A program made the translations under genes and the position numbers. A model generated the notes under the pieces. The model had not been told where the DNA came from and did not search any database. It saw nothing but the letters and a program-made list of their open reading frames with translations. Below are positions 16,703-25,088 of a stretch of 64,000 bases of DNA, in pieces (the first letter of the stretch is position 1; every line of letters begins with the position of its first letter). This stretch comes from Lentzea albidocapillata (GTDB taxonomy: Bacteria > Actinomycetota > Actinomycetes > Mycobacteriales > Pseudonocardiaceae): NCBI RefSeq assembly GCF_000719115.1, contig NZ_JOEA01000005.1:507080-571079 (forward strand), given 5' to 3'.

Positions 16703-17388
16703 CGGTCTTCTCCAGACTGGTGAACGACGGGGGCCAGCCGGTCGACCCGGTCGGCGAGATCGAGGAAGGCGTGTTCGAAGGCGTCCTCGGTGCCGGCGCG
16801 GGCCGGGTCGGGAACCGACCAGTGCAGGCGGTCGAGGTGACTGTCGAGCTGTTCGTGGGCGTTGTCGCAGACGGCGACCACGAGGTCGTCCGGCCGCAGG
16901 ATGTCTTCGACGCGTGCGGTTCGGGCACGGGCGAGCGGCAGGCCGTGCGCCTTGGCGGTCGCGACCGCGAGCGGGTGCACTCCGTCCGCCGGCTTCGTAC
17001 CGGCGGAGGCGGTGGGAACGGTGCTGCGCTTCTTCCACAGCGCCGCGGCGAGCTGAGAGCGCGCCGAGTTGTAGGTGCAGACGAACACCACGCGCGGCGC
17101 TGTCCGGTTTCCCGCCGGGCCGAGCCCCGTCAGCGCGTCCGCACGCAGGCGCAGGTAGTTGCGGCGCTGGTCCCCTTCCGAGCGGATGCGCTCCAGCACG
17201 CCTGCCTGTTCGAGCAGCTTCACGTGGTGTGCCAGCAGGTTGCTGGGCAGGCCGAGCTCGCGGCCGACCTCGCTGGGCGAGGCGTCACCAAGAAGCAGCC
17301 GGTCGACGATCGCCAGCCGCGCGGGTTCGCCGAGCACCGCGTACAGCCGTGCCCGCTCCACCACCGAGGAAGACCACTCAATGTTCAT
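16699..17388 (-). CDS. ArsR-type repressor fused to an LMW-phosphatase/ArsC-like domain
   Basis: I start at ATG 17388 (MNIEWSSSVVERARLYAVLGEP), about 229 residues; longer in-frame starts run into the operator. Residues 1-95 are an ArsR winged helix (SEVGRELGLPSNLLAHHVKLLEQAG) without the Cys-x-Cys arsenite site. From about residue 105, VVFVCTYNSARSQLAAALW is the Cys-x5-Arg loop of arsenate reductase/LMW phosphatases, and VPDPA is the expected Asp-Pro segment. The fusion could join sensing to the reductase pocket. It sits first in a two-gene unit with arsC. Confidence 0.85.
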   Translation of the reverse strand: MNIEWSSSVVERARLYAVLGEPARLAIVDRLLLGDASPSEVGRELGLPSNLLAHHVKLLEQAGVLERIRSEGDQRRNYLRLRADALTGLGPAGNRTAPRVVFVCTYNSARSQLAAALWKKRSTVPTASAGTKPADGVHPLAVATAKAHGLPLARARTARVEDILRPDDLVVAVCDNAHEQLDSHLDRLHWSVPDPARAGTEDAFEHAFLDLADRVDRLAPVVHQSGEDR

Positions 17389-17390
17389 TG

Positions 17391-17408
17391 ACTCAATGAT
17401 GGTTGAGT
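17391..17408. promoter_or_regulatory. Operator-like inverted repeat before the ArsR-ArsC fusion
   Basis: ACTCAA-N6-TTGAGT lies 3 nt upstream of the chosen start, with a related CATTGACTCAATG palindrome overlapping it. It is the probable autorepression site of the fused ArsR. Confidence 0.6.
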
Positions 17409-17494
17409 ATTCTTCGGCTGTCAACGGTGCTGCGCTGCCACGACGCAACTCACAACGGCCACATGCCGTGGGGCCGGAAGGCGGAGATGAAAGC

Positions 17495-17752
17495 ATGACG
17501 GTCAACGAAGGACTCGTGACGACTCGAGCCGGTCGACCTGCGCGGTGGCGCGGCAGCGGGCTGGTCTCACTGCCAACGACGCACGCCGCCTTCGCCCCGC
17601 TACAGCCGCGACAACAGCTTCCGCGACCTGCGGCACAACCTGCGCTTCGCCACCATCACGGCGCCTGCTCGATCACTGGCGCGATGTTCGGCGGGCTGTT
17701 CCTCGCCGTCATCCTGCCGATCTCCGCGGCGAAATTGGCTCGTCACCACTGA
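17495..17752 (+). CDS. Small membrane-protein ORF, possibly frameshifted
   Basis: ATG 17495 follows GGCGGAG at 9 nt, a good start signal. The C-terminal 25 residues (GAMFGGLFLAVILPISAAKLA) form one credible transmembrane helix. The middle reads as low-complexity Pro/Gln/His in this frame but as YSRDNSFRDLRHNLRFATIT in another. That suggests the true small protein spans two frames and was shifted twice or is decayed. No family recognised. Confidence 0.35.
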   Translation: MTVNEGLVTTRAGRPARWRGSGLVSLPTTHAAFAPLQPRQQLPRPAAQPALRHHHGACSITGAMFGGLFLAVILPISAAKLARHH

Positions 17753-18374
17753 GCGCCTGCTGCGCGTGGCGGCACGCGCGCAGCAGATGAACGCCACAAC
17801 CGAGCCGAATCAGGCTCGCCAGTGCGGCCGTGATGGCCAAGACGCTGAGCCCGGCATCGGAACTGGTGGCCAGGACGGTGAGCATGCCGAGGTCCCCGAC
17901 CATGCAGCCCACCACGACCGCTGCAGCGCCAGCCAAGGCCCGCCGAGGGACAGCGGACGGCACCCAGCGCGTCAAACCGCCAGTGGTGGCAAGCACCAGC
18001 AGTCCTATGAGGACCGCGACACAGATCAACGGCAGCACCGGAATGCCTGCCGGTGAAGTCGGCGCGAGCAGAAGCAGCCACCAGACACCCACCAGCGGGC
18101 CGGTGACGACCAGCACCGTGACGACGTGGCGTGCCTGCTGCGTGACCAATTCCCCTGCAAACGCGGCAGCGACCTGGTCAACCGTGCCGAACTCGTCGAC
18201 GGCGGCTTCGGCGGCCGCTCGGGGTGGGCTACCGCTGTCGGTGTGGCGGGCGGCGGCTTCCGTCAAACCGTCGCGGAGTTCGTCGAGCACCGCGACGCGC
18301 GCCCGGCGCGGGCCTGGAAGACGAGTGGCGAGGGCGGCCAGATAACCCTCGATGATCAGGACGTCGCGGGCCAT
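17709..18374 (-). CDS. HAAS-domain membrane protein partnered with PadR
   Basis: 221 residues from ATG 18374, overlapping the end of the padR gene by 19 nt. Residues 1-85 (IEGYLAALATRLPGPRR ... AVDEFGTVDQVAAAFAGEL) fit the HAAS/permease-prefix signalling domain that often follows PadR genes. Four hydrophobic segments follow, ending in a basic tail. The pair is thought to couple membrane or ligand signals to PadR; the exact role is unknown. Confidence 0.7.
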   Translation of the reverse strand: MARDVLIIEGYLAALATRLPGPRRARVAVLDELRDGLTEAAARHTDSGSPPRAAAEAAVDEFGTVDQVAAAFAGELVTQQARHVVTVLVVTGPLVGVWWLLLLAPTSPAGIPVLPLICVAVLIGLLVLATTGGLTRWVPSAVPRRALAGAAAVVVGCMVGDLGMLTVLATSSDAGLSVLAITAALASLIRLGCGVHLLRACRHAQQALSGDEPISPRRSAG

Positions 18375-18694
18375 TGTCGCCTCGCCAGCAACGCTGACAC
18401 CGCCGTCGAGAACGTGTCCCAAACAACCCGTTCTGCCTTCAAGGCCTCGCGCCCGGCGAGCGTGATCTCGTAGGTGCGGCGACGCCGACCGCCAACGGTG
18501 TCCCACCGGCTGTGCACCAGTCCAGAACGCTCCAGCCGATGCAGCGCCGGGTACACCGTCCCGGTCGGCAGATCGAAAGTGCCGTCGCTGCCTTCCCGCA
18601 CGGCGTCGATCACCGCGTAGCCGTGTCGCGGCCCGCCTTCCAGGACCGCCAGCAGCAACGCGTCCAAGTGCCCCTTGAGCGTCTCGGGCCTCAT
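18356..18694 (-). CDS. PadR-family transcriptional regulator
   Basis: Starts at ATG 18694 (MRPETLKGHLDALLLAVLEG), about 112 residues, the size of class 2 PadR proteins. The winged helix contains GPRHGYAVIDAV and TGTVYPALHRLERSGLV. It is divergent from the rifampin-phosphotransferase-like gene, and the intergenic dyads are likely its sites. PadR proteins usually repress and are released by small toxic ligands. Confidence 0.88.
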   Translation of the reverse strand: MRPETLKGHLDALLLAVLEGGPRHGYAVIDAVREGSDGTFDLPTGTVYPALHRLERSGLVHSRWDTVGGRRRRTYEITLAGREALKAERVVWDTFSTAVSALLARRQWPATS

Positions 18695-18696
18695 AG

Positions 18697-18789
18697 GTAG
18701 CAACGCTACTCCGGCAGCTTGACAAAGTCACGACTTGCCAGTTCAAGGCCTTGGAGTAGCATCGCTACCTATAGCAATACTAGCTATAG
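18697..18789. promoter_or_regulatory. PadR operator cluster
   Basis: Three dyads lie between padR and the divergent gene: GTAGC-AAC-GCTAC (18697-18709), GTAGC-ATC-GCTAC (18756-18768) and CTATAGC-N7-GCTATAG (18769-18789). The last abuts the GTG at 18790, so binding there would block initiation. Confidence 0.7.
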
Positions 18790-20910
18790 GTGGTGGTGGC
18801 CGTGGACATCCTTCACCTGACCGAGGCGATAGACGTCGACCGCGAGGAAGCAGGCGGCAAGGCGTCCACGTTGGCCGAGCTGCTCGCGATCGGTTTCCCC
18901 GTGCCACCGGGCTTCGTCGTGCTCGCACGCGCCTTCGATCAGTCCGACACAGCTCTCGACGCCGCGTTGCTCGATGCCGCCGAGCGGCTGGGCAGCAGCC
19001 CATTCGCTGTGCGGTCCTCGGCTGCGGCGGAGGATCTCCCCGACGCGTCCTACGCCGGGCTGTACGAGTCGTTCCTCAACGTCCCCCTCGACGGACTCCC
19101 CGAGGCGGTCCGGGCCTGCCGAGCCTCGATGGCCGCCGCGCGCGTGACCGCGTACCGGGACACGCCGACGCAGATGGCGGTGCTGGTCCAGACGATGGTC
19201 GAAGCCGACGCCGCGGGAGTGGCGTTCACCGCGGACCCGCTCACCGGTGACCGGGACGACTTACTGGTCACCGCGGTCCGCGGCTTGGGCGAGCGACTGG
19301 TCGGCGGCGAGGCCGTCGGCGATCAGTGGACGGTGCGAGGCAGTGCGGTGCGATGTCAGCGGGTGACCGAACACGCGGTGGACGCCGATCAGGTTCGCGC
19401 GGTCGCAGAGTTGGGCCGCCGAGTCGAGGCCCACTTCGGACGGCCGCAGGACATCGAGTGGGCCTTCGCGGCGGGGCGGCTGTTCCTGCTGCAGGCACGG
19501 CCGATGACCGCCCTGCCCGATCCCGTCGACTGGCGCGCACCCGGTCCAGGGTTGTGGCAGCGCAACTTCCGGCTCGGCGAGTGGCTGCCGGAGCCGCTGA
19601 CTCCGCTGTTCGCCGACTGGGTGCTCCCCCGCATCATCGCCGGGTTCAACGAGGAGATGAAGGCGACGGCCGGCGTCTCGCTGCCGTTCGGGCACGAGCT
19701 CGTGCACGGCTGGTACTACACGACGCCGCACCCGGTCATCACACCTGCGCGGCTCGCCGGCGCTCTCGTCCGCGGCAGGCTGACGTTGCTGCGGTTCATG
19801 CGTCATGCGTTGGTCCAGCCTCTGGTGAACCCTTCTGCTGCTGACACTGCGCTTCTCGCGCAACTCCATGTCCGTTGGACGGAGTTGCGTACGCGTTACC
19901 AGCAGCTGGTCGACAGCACGGACAGCACGGTTGACGACATCGCCGTCCTCGCGGGCAAGTACCTGTGGCTGCTGGCCGTCGTCGGAGGCGCCGCGTGGAA
20001 GATGGAGGCCGCGCTGGGACGTTTCGCCCGGCGGTACCTTCCAGATCAGCTTCCTGACGGCATAGCGGTGTTGCTCGCCGGCTTGCCGGGCATCGAGACG
20101 GACATCCCGCCGCACGCGGTGTACTCGCTCGACTGGTACCACCCGATGACAACGCGATCCACAGTGGATGAATCGCGACGCGTCACGTCCGCCACAAACC
20201 GTGCGGCCGCAGAGAACCTGTGTCGCGACGCACTCACCAACCGGCCCTCGCTGCGGGCGAAGTTCGACGCGTTGCTCGCCGTCGCTCAGCGCTATGCCGT
20301 CATTCGCGAGCAGCAGGCGCGTGACCTCACGCTCGGCTGGCCGTTGCTGCGCCGCCTTGCCCTGCGTCATGGCGCGGAACTGCTATCCGGCGATCCGACC
20401 GACATCTTCTTCTGCACCCGCGCCGAGCTGAATGCCAAGGACAACAACCTCGCTGCGGTGATTCAGCGGCGGCGCACGACCTGGCAACGGCAACGTCGTC
20501 TGGCAGCACCGCTGCAGCTGGGTACCCCGTCCCGCCTGATCGGCGCGGTCATGAGCAGAGCAGGCGCTGCCCACTCCCCGACACCCGCCGCGGACAACTC
20601 GATCACCGGCCAACCGGCCAGCCCGGGGCGGGCCAGCGGCAGGGTCAGGATTCTGCGCGAGCCCAGCGAGATCGATCGGTTCGTCCCCGGTGAGGTGCTC
20701 GTCGCACCGACGACGACGCCTGCATGGACTCCGCTGTTCGCCATTGCGGCGGCGGTTATCACTGATGGCGGCAACCTCGCCGCGCACGCCTCGCTCGTCG
20801 CCCGCGAATACGGCATCCCCGCGGTCGTAGGAACCGGCAACGGGACCCGCGTGCTGTCCGAAGGACAAACTGTCGCGGTCGACGGCACCACTGGCGTCGT
20901 GAGCTGGTGA
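18790..20910 (+). CDS. Rifampin phosphotransferase-like / PEP-synthase-like dikinase
   Basis: 706 residues; several GTG codons (18790-18802) can start it. N-terminal ATP-grasp region: AGGKASTLAELLAIGFPVPPG, SPFAVRSSAAAEDLPDASY and FTADPLTGDRDD. The C-terminal swivelling domain has EVLVAPTTTPAWTPLF and TDGGNLAAHASLVAREYG with the phospho-carrier His. This layout is that of Rph, which inactivates rifamycins by phosphorylation, but the protein is about 150 residues shorter than typical Rph, mostly in the middle drug-binding part. A different substrate is possible. The PadR control and a HelR homologue elsewhere fit an antibiotic-response role. Confidence 0.75.
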   Translation: MVVAVDILHLTEAIDVDREEAGGKASTLAELLAIGFPVPPGFVVLARAFDQSDTALDAALLDAAERLGSSPFAVRSSAAAEDLPDASYAGLYESFLNVPLDGLPEAVRACRASMAAARVTAYRDTPTQMAVLVQTMVEADAAGVAFTADPLTGDRDDLLVTAVRGLGERLVGGEAVGDQWTVRGSAVRCQRVTEHAVDADQVRAVAELGRRVEAHFGRPQDIEWAFAAGRLFLLQARPMTALPDPVDWRAPGPGLWQRNFRLGEWLPEPLTPLFADWVLPRIIAGFNEEMKATAGVSLPFGHELVHGWYYTTPHPVITPARLAGALVRGRLTLLRFMRHALVQPLVNPSAADTALLAQLHVRWTELRTRYQQLVDSTDSTVDDIAVLAGKYLWLLAVVGGAAWKMEAALGRFARRYLPDQLPDGIAVLLAGLPGIETDIPPHAVYSLDWYHPMTTRSTVDESRRVTSATNRAAAENLCRDALTNRPSLRAKFDALLAVAQRYAVIREQQARDLTLGWPLLRRLALRHGAELLSGDPTDIFFCTRAELNAKDNNLAAVIQRRRTTWQRQRRLAAPLQLGTPSRLIGAVMSRAGAAHSPTPAADNSITGQPASPGRASGRVRILREPSEIDRFVPGEVLVAPTTTPAWTPLFAIAAAVITDGGNLAAHASLVAREYGIPAVVGTGNGTRVLSEGQTVAVDGTTGVVSW

Positions 20911-21371
20911 TGGCGATGGCCCTGCAAGTCCTGATCGTCGGCCACGTCCTGCTGGGCCTCATGGCCACGATCACCGGAGCCGCCGCCATGCTCAGCCCCA
21001 AGCGAGCCGGCCGACATCCCCGCCGGGGCTTGTTCTACCTCGCCGGACTCACGGGCGTCGCGCTGACCGGCAGCGTGATCGCCATGTCCGACTGGACGCA
21101 CCTGTGGCACCTCGCCACCCTCGGTGCCGCCGCGGCGGCCTTGGCCGCGATGGGCTTCGCCGCGCGACGGACGCGATGGCGCGGTTGGCTCGCCTGGCAC
21201 ATCGTCGGCATGGGCGGCTCCTACATCGCGATGCTGACGGCGTTCTACGTCGACAACGGCCCGCGCCTGCCGCTGTGGCAGCTTTTGCCGCCAGTCACGT
21301 TCTGGTTCCTGCCCGCGATCGTCGGGCTGCCGCTGATCGCGTTCTCCCTGCGCCGCTACGTCCGAACCTGA
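20907..21371 (+). CDS. Four-helix membrane protein (DUF2306-like)
   Basis: Starts at GTG 20907 or ATG 20910, overlapping the upstream stop (GTGA), so it is translationally coupled. About 150 residues with four transmembrane helices (QVLIVGHVLLGLMATITGAAAML; LATLGAAAAALAAMGF; WHIVGMGGSYIAML; VTFWFLPAIVGLPLIAF). The pattern of His residues in helices resembles small integral membrane proteins of unknown function. Its 3' end overlaps convergent mtnD by 16 nt. Confidence 0.6.
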   Translation: MMAMALQVLIVGHVLLGLMATITGAAAMLSPKRAGRHPRRGLFYLAGLTGVALTGSVIAMSDWTHLWHLATLGAAAAALAAMGFAARRTRWRGWLAWHIVGMGGSYIAMLTAFYVDNGPRLPLWQLLPPVTFWFLPAIVGLPLIAFSLRRYVRT

Positions 21372-21946
21372 TGGCTGGGAGCGAGCAGCCCGTCCAGCGA
21401 CGGCATCCGGGACGAGATGGTGTCGCCGGTGAACCCGGCGATCCAGCCGTCCTCCTCCTCGAAGAACCGGATCGCGCAGAACTCGGGCACCGTACCCATG
21501 TCGAACCAGTGCCGGGTGCCGGCGGGCACCGACATCAGGTCACCGGCCTCGCACACCACCGCGTAGATCCGGTCGCCCAGGTGCAGGTAGAAACATCCGC
21601 GTCCTTCGACGAAGAACCTGACCTCGTCCTCGTCGTGGGTGTGCTCGTCGAGGAACTTCTCCCTGGCGGCCTTGGCCTTCGCCGGCCACTCGGGATCGGA
21701 GTCGTCCGGACGCAGCCGGACCACGTCGACCAAGCGGAAGCCCTCGTCAGCGCGCAAGCGGTCGACCTCGGCGCCATAGGCGGCGAGCACTTCCGCCTGC
21801 CCCACATCCGGAGGCAGCTCGACTGTCGGCCACTGCTGCAGCGAGATGCCGAACCGCGCGAGTTCTTCGGCGATCAGACCGACATCCGTGGTCCGCAGCA
21901 GGACAGCGTTTCCGTCGTTCTCGGGAATGACCTGTAACAGAGCCAT
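21356..21946 (-). CDS. mtnD: Acireductone dioxygenase MtnD
   Basis: 196 residues, cupin fold. The metal site shows as EHTHDEDEVRFFVEG (His-x-His-x-x-x-Glu/Asp) and GTRHWF (last His). The enzyme oxidises acireductone to the 2-keto acid precursor of methionine, a late step of methylthioadenosine salvage. It is the last gene of the minus-strand run that begins with arsL and lies 25 nt after mtnAB. Enolase-phosphatase and MTA phosphorylase/nucleosidase genes are not in the window. Confidence 0.93.
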   Translation of the reverse strand: MALLQVIPENDGNAVLLRTTDVGLIAEELARFGISLQQWPTVELPPDVGQAEVLAAYGAEVDRLRADEGFRLVDVVRLRPDDSDPEWPAKAKAAREKFLDEHTHDEDEVRFFVEGRGCFYLHLGDRIYAVVCEAGDLMSVPAGTRHWFDMGTVPEFCAIRFFEEEDGWIAGFTGDTISSRMPSLDGLLAPSHQVRT

Positions 21947-21971
21947 GATCGTGCCTTCCGTACGCAGACGG

Positions 21972-23546
21972 TCATCGTTGGTCTGTGAGCAAGTGCAACT
22001 GGCACAACGCTTCCAGGCTTTCCAACCGGTTGCGTGCCTCGTCCAGCGTCGCGCCCCAGGCGGTGGCGCCGTGATGGGCGATCAACAGGACCGGCGGGCC
22101 TTGCCGGTCGGTCAGCCGCTGGGAGATCTCCGCCGCGATTCTCGGGACCTCGGCCCAGTTCGTGAACACGGGCACCTGTACGACAGACGTGGCGCCAAGC
22201 CCTTTGATGATCTCGAAGTCGGTGAACGTCACCGCTCCGGCTTCCGCTGCCAAGGCGGCGACCGCGGTGGTGTGAGGCGGGTGAGCGTGTACAACGGCAC
22301 CACAGTCCGGAAACGCGCGGTACAGCGCCGCGTGGATGCTTGCTTCCGCCGACAGAGGAGGTCCCGGGCATCGGGTCGGCAGACCGGACTCGGCGTGCAT
22401 CTGGACGATGTCGGCGGCGGTCAGTTCTCCTTTGCTGCGACCACTTGCCGTGATCAGCGCCTGGCCGCCCGGCAACCTGACCGACAGGTTGCCCGCTGTT
22501 CCGTCCATCCACCCTCTGGCGTGCAGCTGGCGCGCCAGTGCTGCCACACGATGTGCACTGCCGGCGGCCAGCACTCGCAGTTCGGTGACCACGGCGCTGA
22601 CCAGGTCGGCCGGGGTGACGTCGAAGGCGGGATTGTAAGCGGCCGCACCTGGGGGAGTAATGCGGCCGCCTACAAAGTTGAGGACTTCCTCTTCGTCGCG
22701 CTCCTCAATGGTGATCGCCGTACCGGCGTCCAGTGTTGATTCGGGAGCGGCGACGATGAAGGGGACACCGCTGCGCGCGGCGGCCAACGCGAGCGAGTAC
22801 GTGCCTATCTTGTTGGCAACGCTGCCGTTGGCCGTCACCCGGTCTGCTCCGACGACGACCACATCGACCACCCCGGCTGCGATGGCGGCCGGCGCGGCGG
22901 AGTCGACGCACACCCGGCACGGGATACCTGCCTCGGCCAGTTCATAGGCGGTCAGTCGAGCACCTTGCAGCAACGGGCGGGTTTCCGTGGCCAGCACCGA
23001 TTCCACATGACCCGCATCTGCAAGAGATCGAATCGCCCCGAGCGCTGTGCCCACACCGGTTGTGGCGAACCTGCCGGTGTTGCAGTGGGTGAGGATGCGC
23101 AGCGGTCGCCGTGTGGTCAGCTCGAGCACCACTTCGGCGGTTCTGTCCGCCACCGCGGCGGTGATGTCCGCGTCCTCGTGCAGGATGGTCAACGCCTCGG
23201 CCAGCATCGCGTCCGGGCCTTCCGGCAGACGCGTCAGCACCCGCTGGACCGCCCAAGTCAGGTTGACCGCCGTCGGCCGCGCGGCCGTGATGCGTACCGC
23301 GTCCGCTCTGATGGCGTCTGGGCCGGACCTCCTGCGGGCGGAGATCACGACCGCGAACGCTCCAGCCACGCCGATCGCGGGCGCACCCCTGATGGCCAGC
23401 CGGCGGATCGCGTCGACTATCGCATCCACAGTGGACAAAGTGATGAGCCGGTGCTCATGCGGCAGCAATGTCTGGTCGACCGCGATCAGCGCGTCACCAC
23501 GCCACACCAAGGACGGCCTGTCACTCAGTCTTGCCGTTGCGGTCAC
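21972..23546 (-). CDS. mtnAB: Fused methylthioribose-1-phosphate isomerase / methylthioribulose-1-phosphate dehydratase
   Basis: About 524 residues from GTG 23546 (GGGGGA just upstream; frame open to 23591). Residues 1-335 are MtnA: RGAPAIGVAGAFA, THCNTG with the catalytic Cys, and VGADRVTANGSVANKIGTY with the catalytic Asp. Residues 345-524 are MtnB, a class II aldolase fold: DGTAGNLSVR, zinc ligands in HAHPPHTTA, and AHHGATAWG. The fusion runs two successive steps of methylthioadenosine salvage. It lies 20 nt after arsP, in the same transcript as the organoarsenical genes. Confidence 0.93.
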   Translation of the reverse strand: MTATARLSDRPSLVWRGDALIAVDQTLLPHEHRLITLSTVDAIVDAIRRLAIRGAPAIGVAGAFAVVISARRRSGPDAIRADAVRITAARPTAVNLTWAVQRVLTRLPEGPDAMLAEALTILHEDADITAAVADRTAEVVLELTTRRPLRILTHCNTGRFATTGVGTALGAIRSLADAGHVESVLATETRPLLQGARLTAYELAEAGIPCRVCVDSAAPAAIAAGVVDVVVVGADRVTANGSVANKIGTYSLALAAARSGVPFIVAAPESTLDAGTAITIEERDEEEVLNFVGGRITPPGAAAYNPAFDVTPADLVSAVVTELRVLAAGSAHRVAALARQLHARGWMDGTAGNLSVRLPGGQALITASGRSKGELTAADIVQMHAESGLPTRCPGPPLSAEASIHAALYRAFPDCGAVVHAHPPHTTAVAALAAEAGAVTFTDFEIIKGLGATSVVQVPVFTNWAEVPRIAAEISQRLTDRQGPPVLLIAHHGATAWGATLDEARNRLESLEALCQLHLLTDQR

Positions 23547-23565
23547 CGCTCCCCCAGACACCTCG

Positions 23566-24615
23566 TCAGTGCACGAAGACCGCTGTGACAAGCCCGACGA
23601 GCATGCTGCCGAAGAAGCCGATACCGAGATACAGCAAGAAAACTCGGGTGGAGGCCAGCACGCGTACCGCGGCGATGGCGGGAATGGTCGTGACGGCGCC
23701 GCCGAGCAGGAACGTCGTCGCGGCCGCCGGGCTCATGCCCGTCGCCATCAAACCACCGACCACGGGAATCGCGCCGACACCGTTGAGGTACAGCGGTACA
23801 CCGATGGCGGCGGCGAGCACCACCGACAGCACGACGTTGTCTCCGAAGCCGGCGGACACGACCGAGGGCGGGACGAACTTGACGATGAGCGCTTCGGCCA
23901 GCACCGCGACGAGCATCCAGCGCCCGAGCAGCCACACGTCGCGCAGCACCTCGCTGCCGAACCGTCGTGCGCCCATCTGCGCCAGGCCTGCACGTGCCTG
24001 CGGCCACCACGGCTCGGGCTTCTGCTCCACGGGCGGGCTCGCCGGCTCGGATCCGCAGCAGCCTCCCGACTCGGCGGTGTCGTCCGCACGATCCGGAAGA
24101 GCTGTCCCTGCCGCCGACCGCGAGGCCGATCCCACGGTCACCGGGTCAGCGGCTTTCGCCGTCGTGGCCATCTCCAGCCGCAACGGTTGGTCAAGCCACC
24201 CGCGCCGCTCCATGAACAGGGTCACGAAGCCCGCCGCCAGGCTCAGCAGGAGCGCCCCGAGCAGCCGGGCCACCGCGACCGGCATCCCGAGCGCGGCCGC
24301 GGTGAGACCGAAGATCTCCGGGTCGATCGAGGGCGAGGCGATCCAGAACGCCATAGCCACCGAGACCGGCACACCGGCGGCGAGAAAACCGCGGATCAAC
24401 GGGATCACGGTGCAGGAGCACAATGGACTGAACGCGCCAACGGCCGTGCTGAGGACGATGGCTATGACCGTCCGTTTGCGAAATGATCTACCAACGAGGA
24501 CGTCGACCCTCATGTGCTGAAGCAGCACGCTGAAGACGACTGCGAACATGAACCAAGGAATCAGCCCCACGAGCCGGTTCAACGCGTATAACAGCAGCTC
24601 GATGACGACATGCAC
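23566..24615 (-). CDS. arsP: ArsP-type organoarsenical efflux permease
   Basis: 349 residues from GTG 24615, with AAGGGGA 6 nt upstream. Eight or more membrane helices in two blocks are separated by a loop with GGCCGSEP. The FSPLCSCTVIPLIRGFLAAG stretch is the signature of the DUF318/UPF0718 permeases, and its cysteines are needed in ArsP. Characterised ArsP exports trivalent organoarsenicals such as methylarsenite and trivalent roxarsone, not inorganic arsenite. Its place between arsR and mtnAB points to organoarsenicals as the cargo of this locus. Confidence 0.88.
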   Translation of the reverse strand: MHVVIELLLYALNRLVGLIPWFMFAVVFSVLLQHMRVDVLVGRSFRKRTVIAIVLSTAVGAFSPLCSCTVIPLIRGFLAAGVPVSVAMAFWIASPSIDPEIFGLTAAALGMPVAVARLLGALLLSLAAGFVTLFMERRGWLDQPLRLEMATTAKAADPVTVGSASRSAAGTALPDRADDTAESGGCCGSEPASPPVEQKPEPWWPQARAGLAQMGARRFGSEVLRDVWLLGRWMLVAVLAEALIVKFVPPSVVSAGFGDNVVLSVVLAAAIGVPLYLNGVGAIPVVGGLMATGMSPAAATTFLLGGAVTTIPAIAAVRVLASTRVFLLYLGIGFFGSMLVGLVTAVFVH

Positions 24616-24656
24616 AACGATTCCCCTTCGTTCGCTCCCCACGCGAGGTGAATCGA

Positions 24657-24688
24657 GTCTTACCGAGACATCGACGGCTGTCAATGTC
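24657..24688 (-). promoter_or_regulatory. Promoter and operator for arsP-mtnAB-mtnD
   Basis: On the minus strand, TTGACA (24684-24679), a 16-nt spacer and TAAGAC (24662-24657). An inverted repeat GACAT-N12-ATGTC (24667-24688) overlaps it and suits ArsR control by the gene just upstream. Confidence 0.65.
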
Positions 24689-24712
24689 TTGAACACCGGA
24701 TCTCCGGGAAAC

Positions 24713-25036
24713 TCAGGCGCCTGGCCGTCCGAGCGCGCTGAACTGCTGCGCAACGGCGTCCATCGCCCCGTCACGCAGGCGGTAGTAGACCCACACGCCG
24801 CGCCGTTCGCGGTCCAGCAGTCCCACCTCGTGGATCTTCTTCAGGTGGTGGCTGATCGTCGGCTGCGTCAACCCCGTGCCTTCGACGAGGTCGCACACGC
24901 ACGCTTCCTGATCAGGCGCGTCAGCGAGCAGTGCGATCAACTGCAGGCGCACGGGATCGGCGATGACACGCAAGACCTTCGCCAGGTCCTGCGTGTCGCG
25001 GGTCGCTGCGGGTGACAATCCTGCGGAGGCGCTCAC
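24713..25036 (-). CDS. arsR: ArsR-family repressor
   Basis: 107 residues. EACVCDLVEGTGLTQPTISHHLKKI carries the Cys-Val-Cys arsenite site at the recognition helix. It precedes arsP, whose promoter contains a dyad, so it is the likely local repressor. It sits inside the long minus-strand run, so the run may be read from more than one promoter. Confidence 0.93.
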   Translation of the reverse strand: MSASAGLSPAATRDTQDLAKVLRVIADPVRLQLIALLADAPDQEACVCDLVEGTGLTQPTISHHLKKIHEVGLLDRERRGVWVYYRLRDGAMDAVAQQFSALGRPGA

Positions 25037-25088
25037 AGCCTCGACTATAGGACCAGCCGCTGCCGGTTACCCAGAGATCAGCCGTCGC

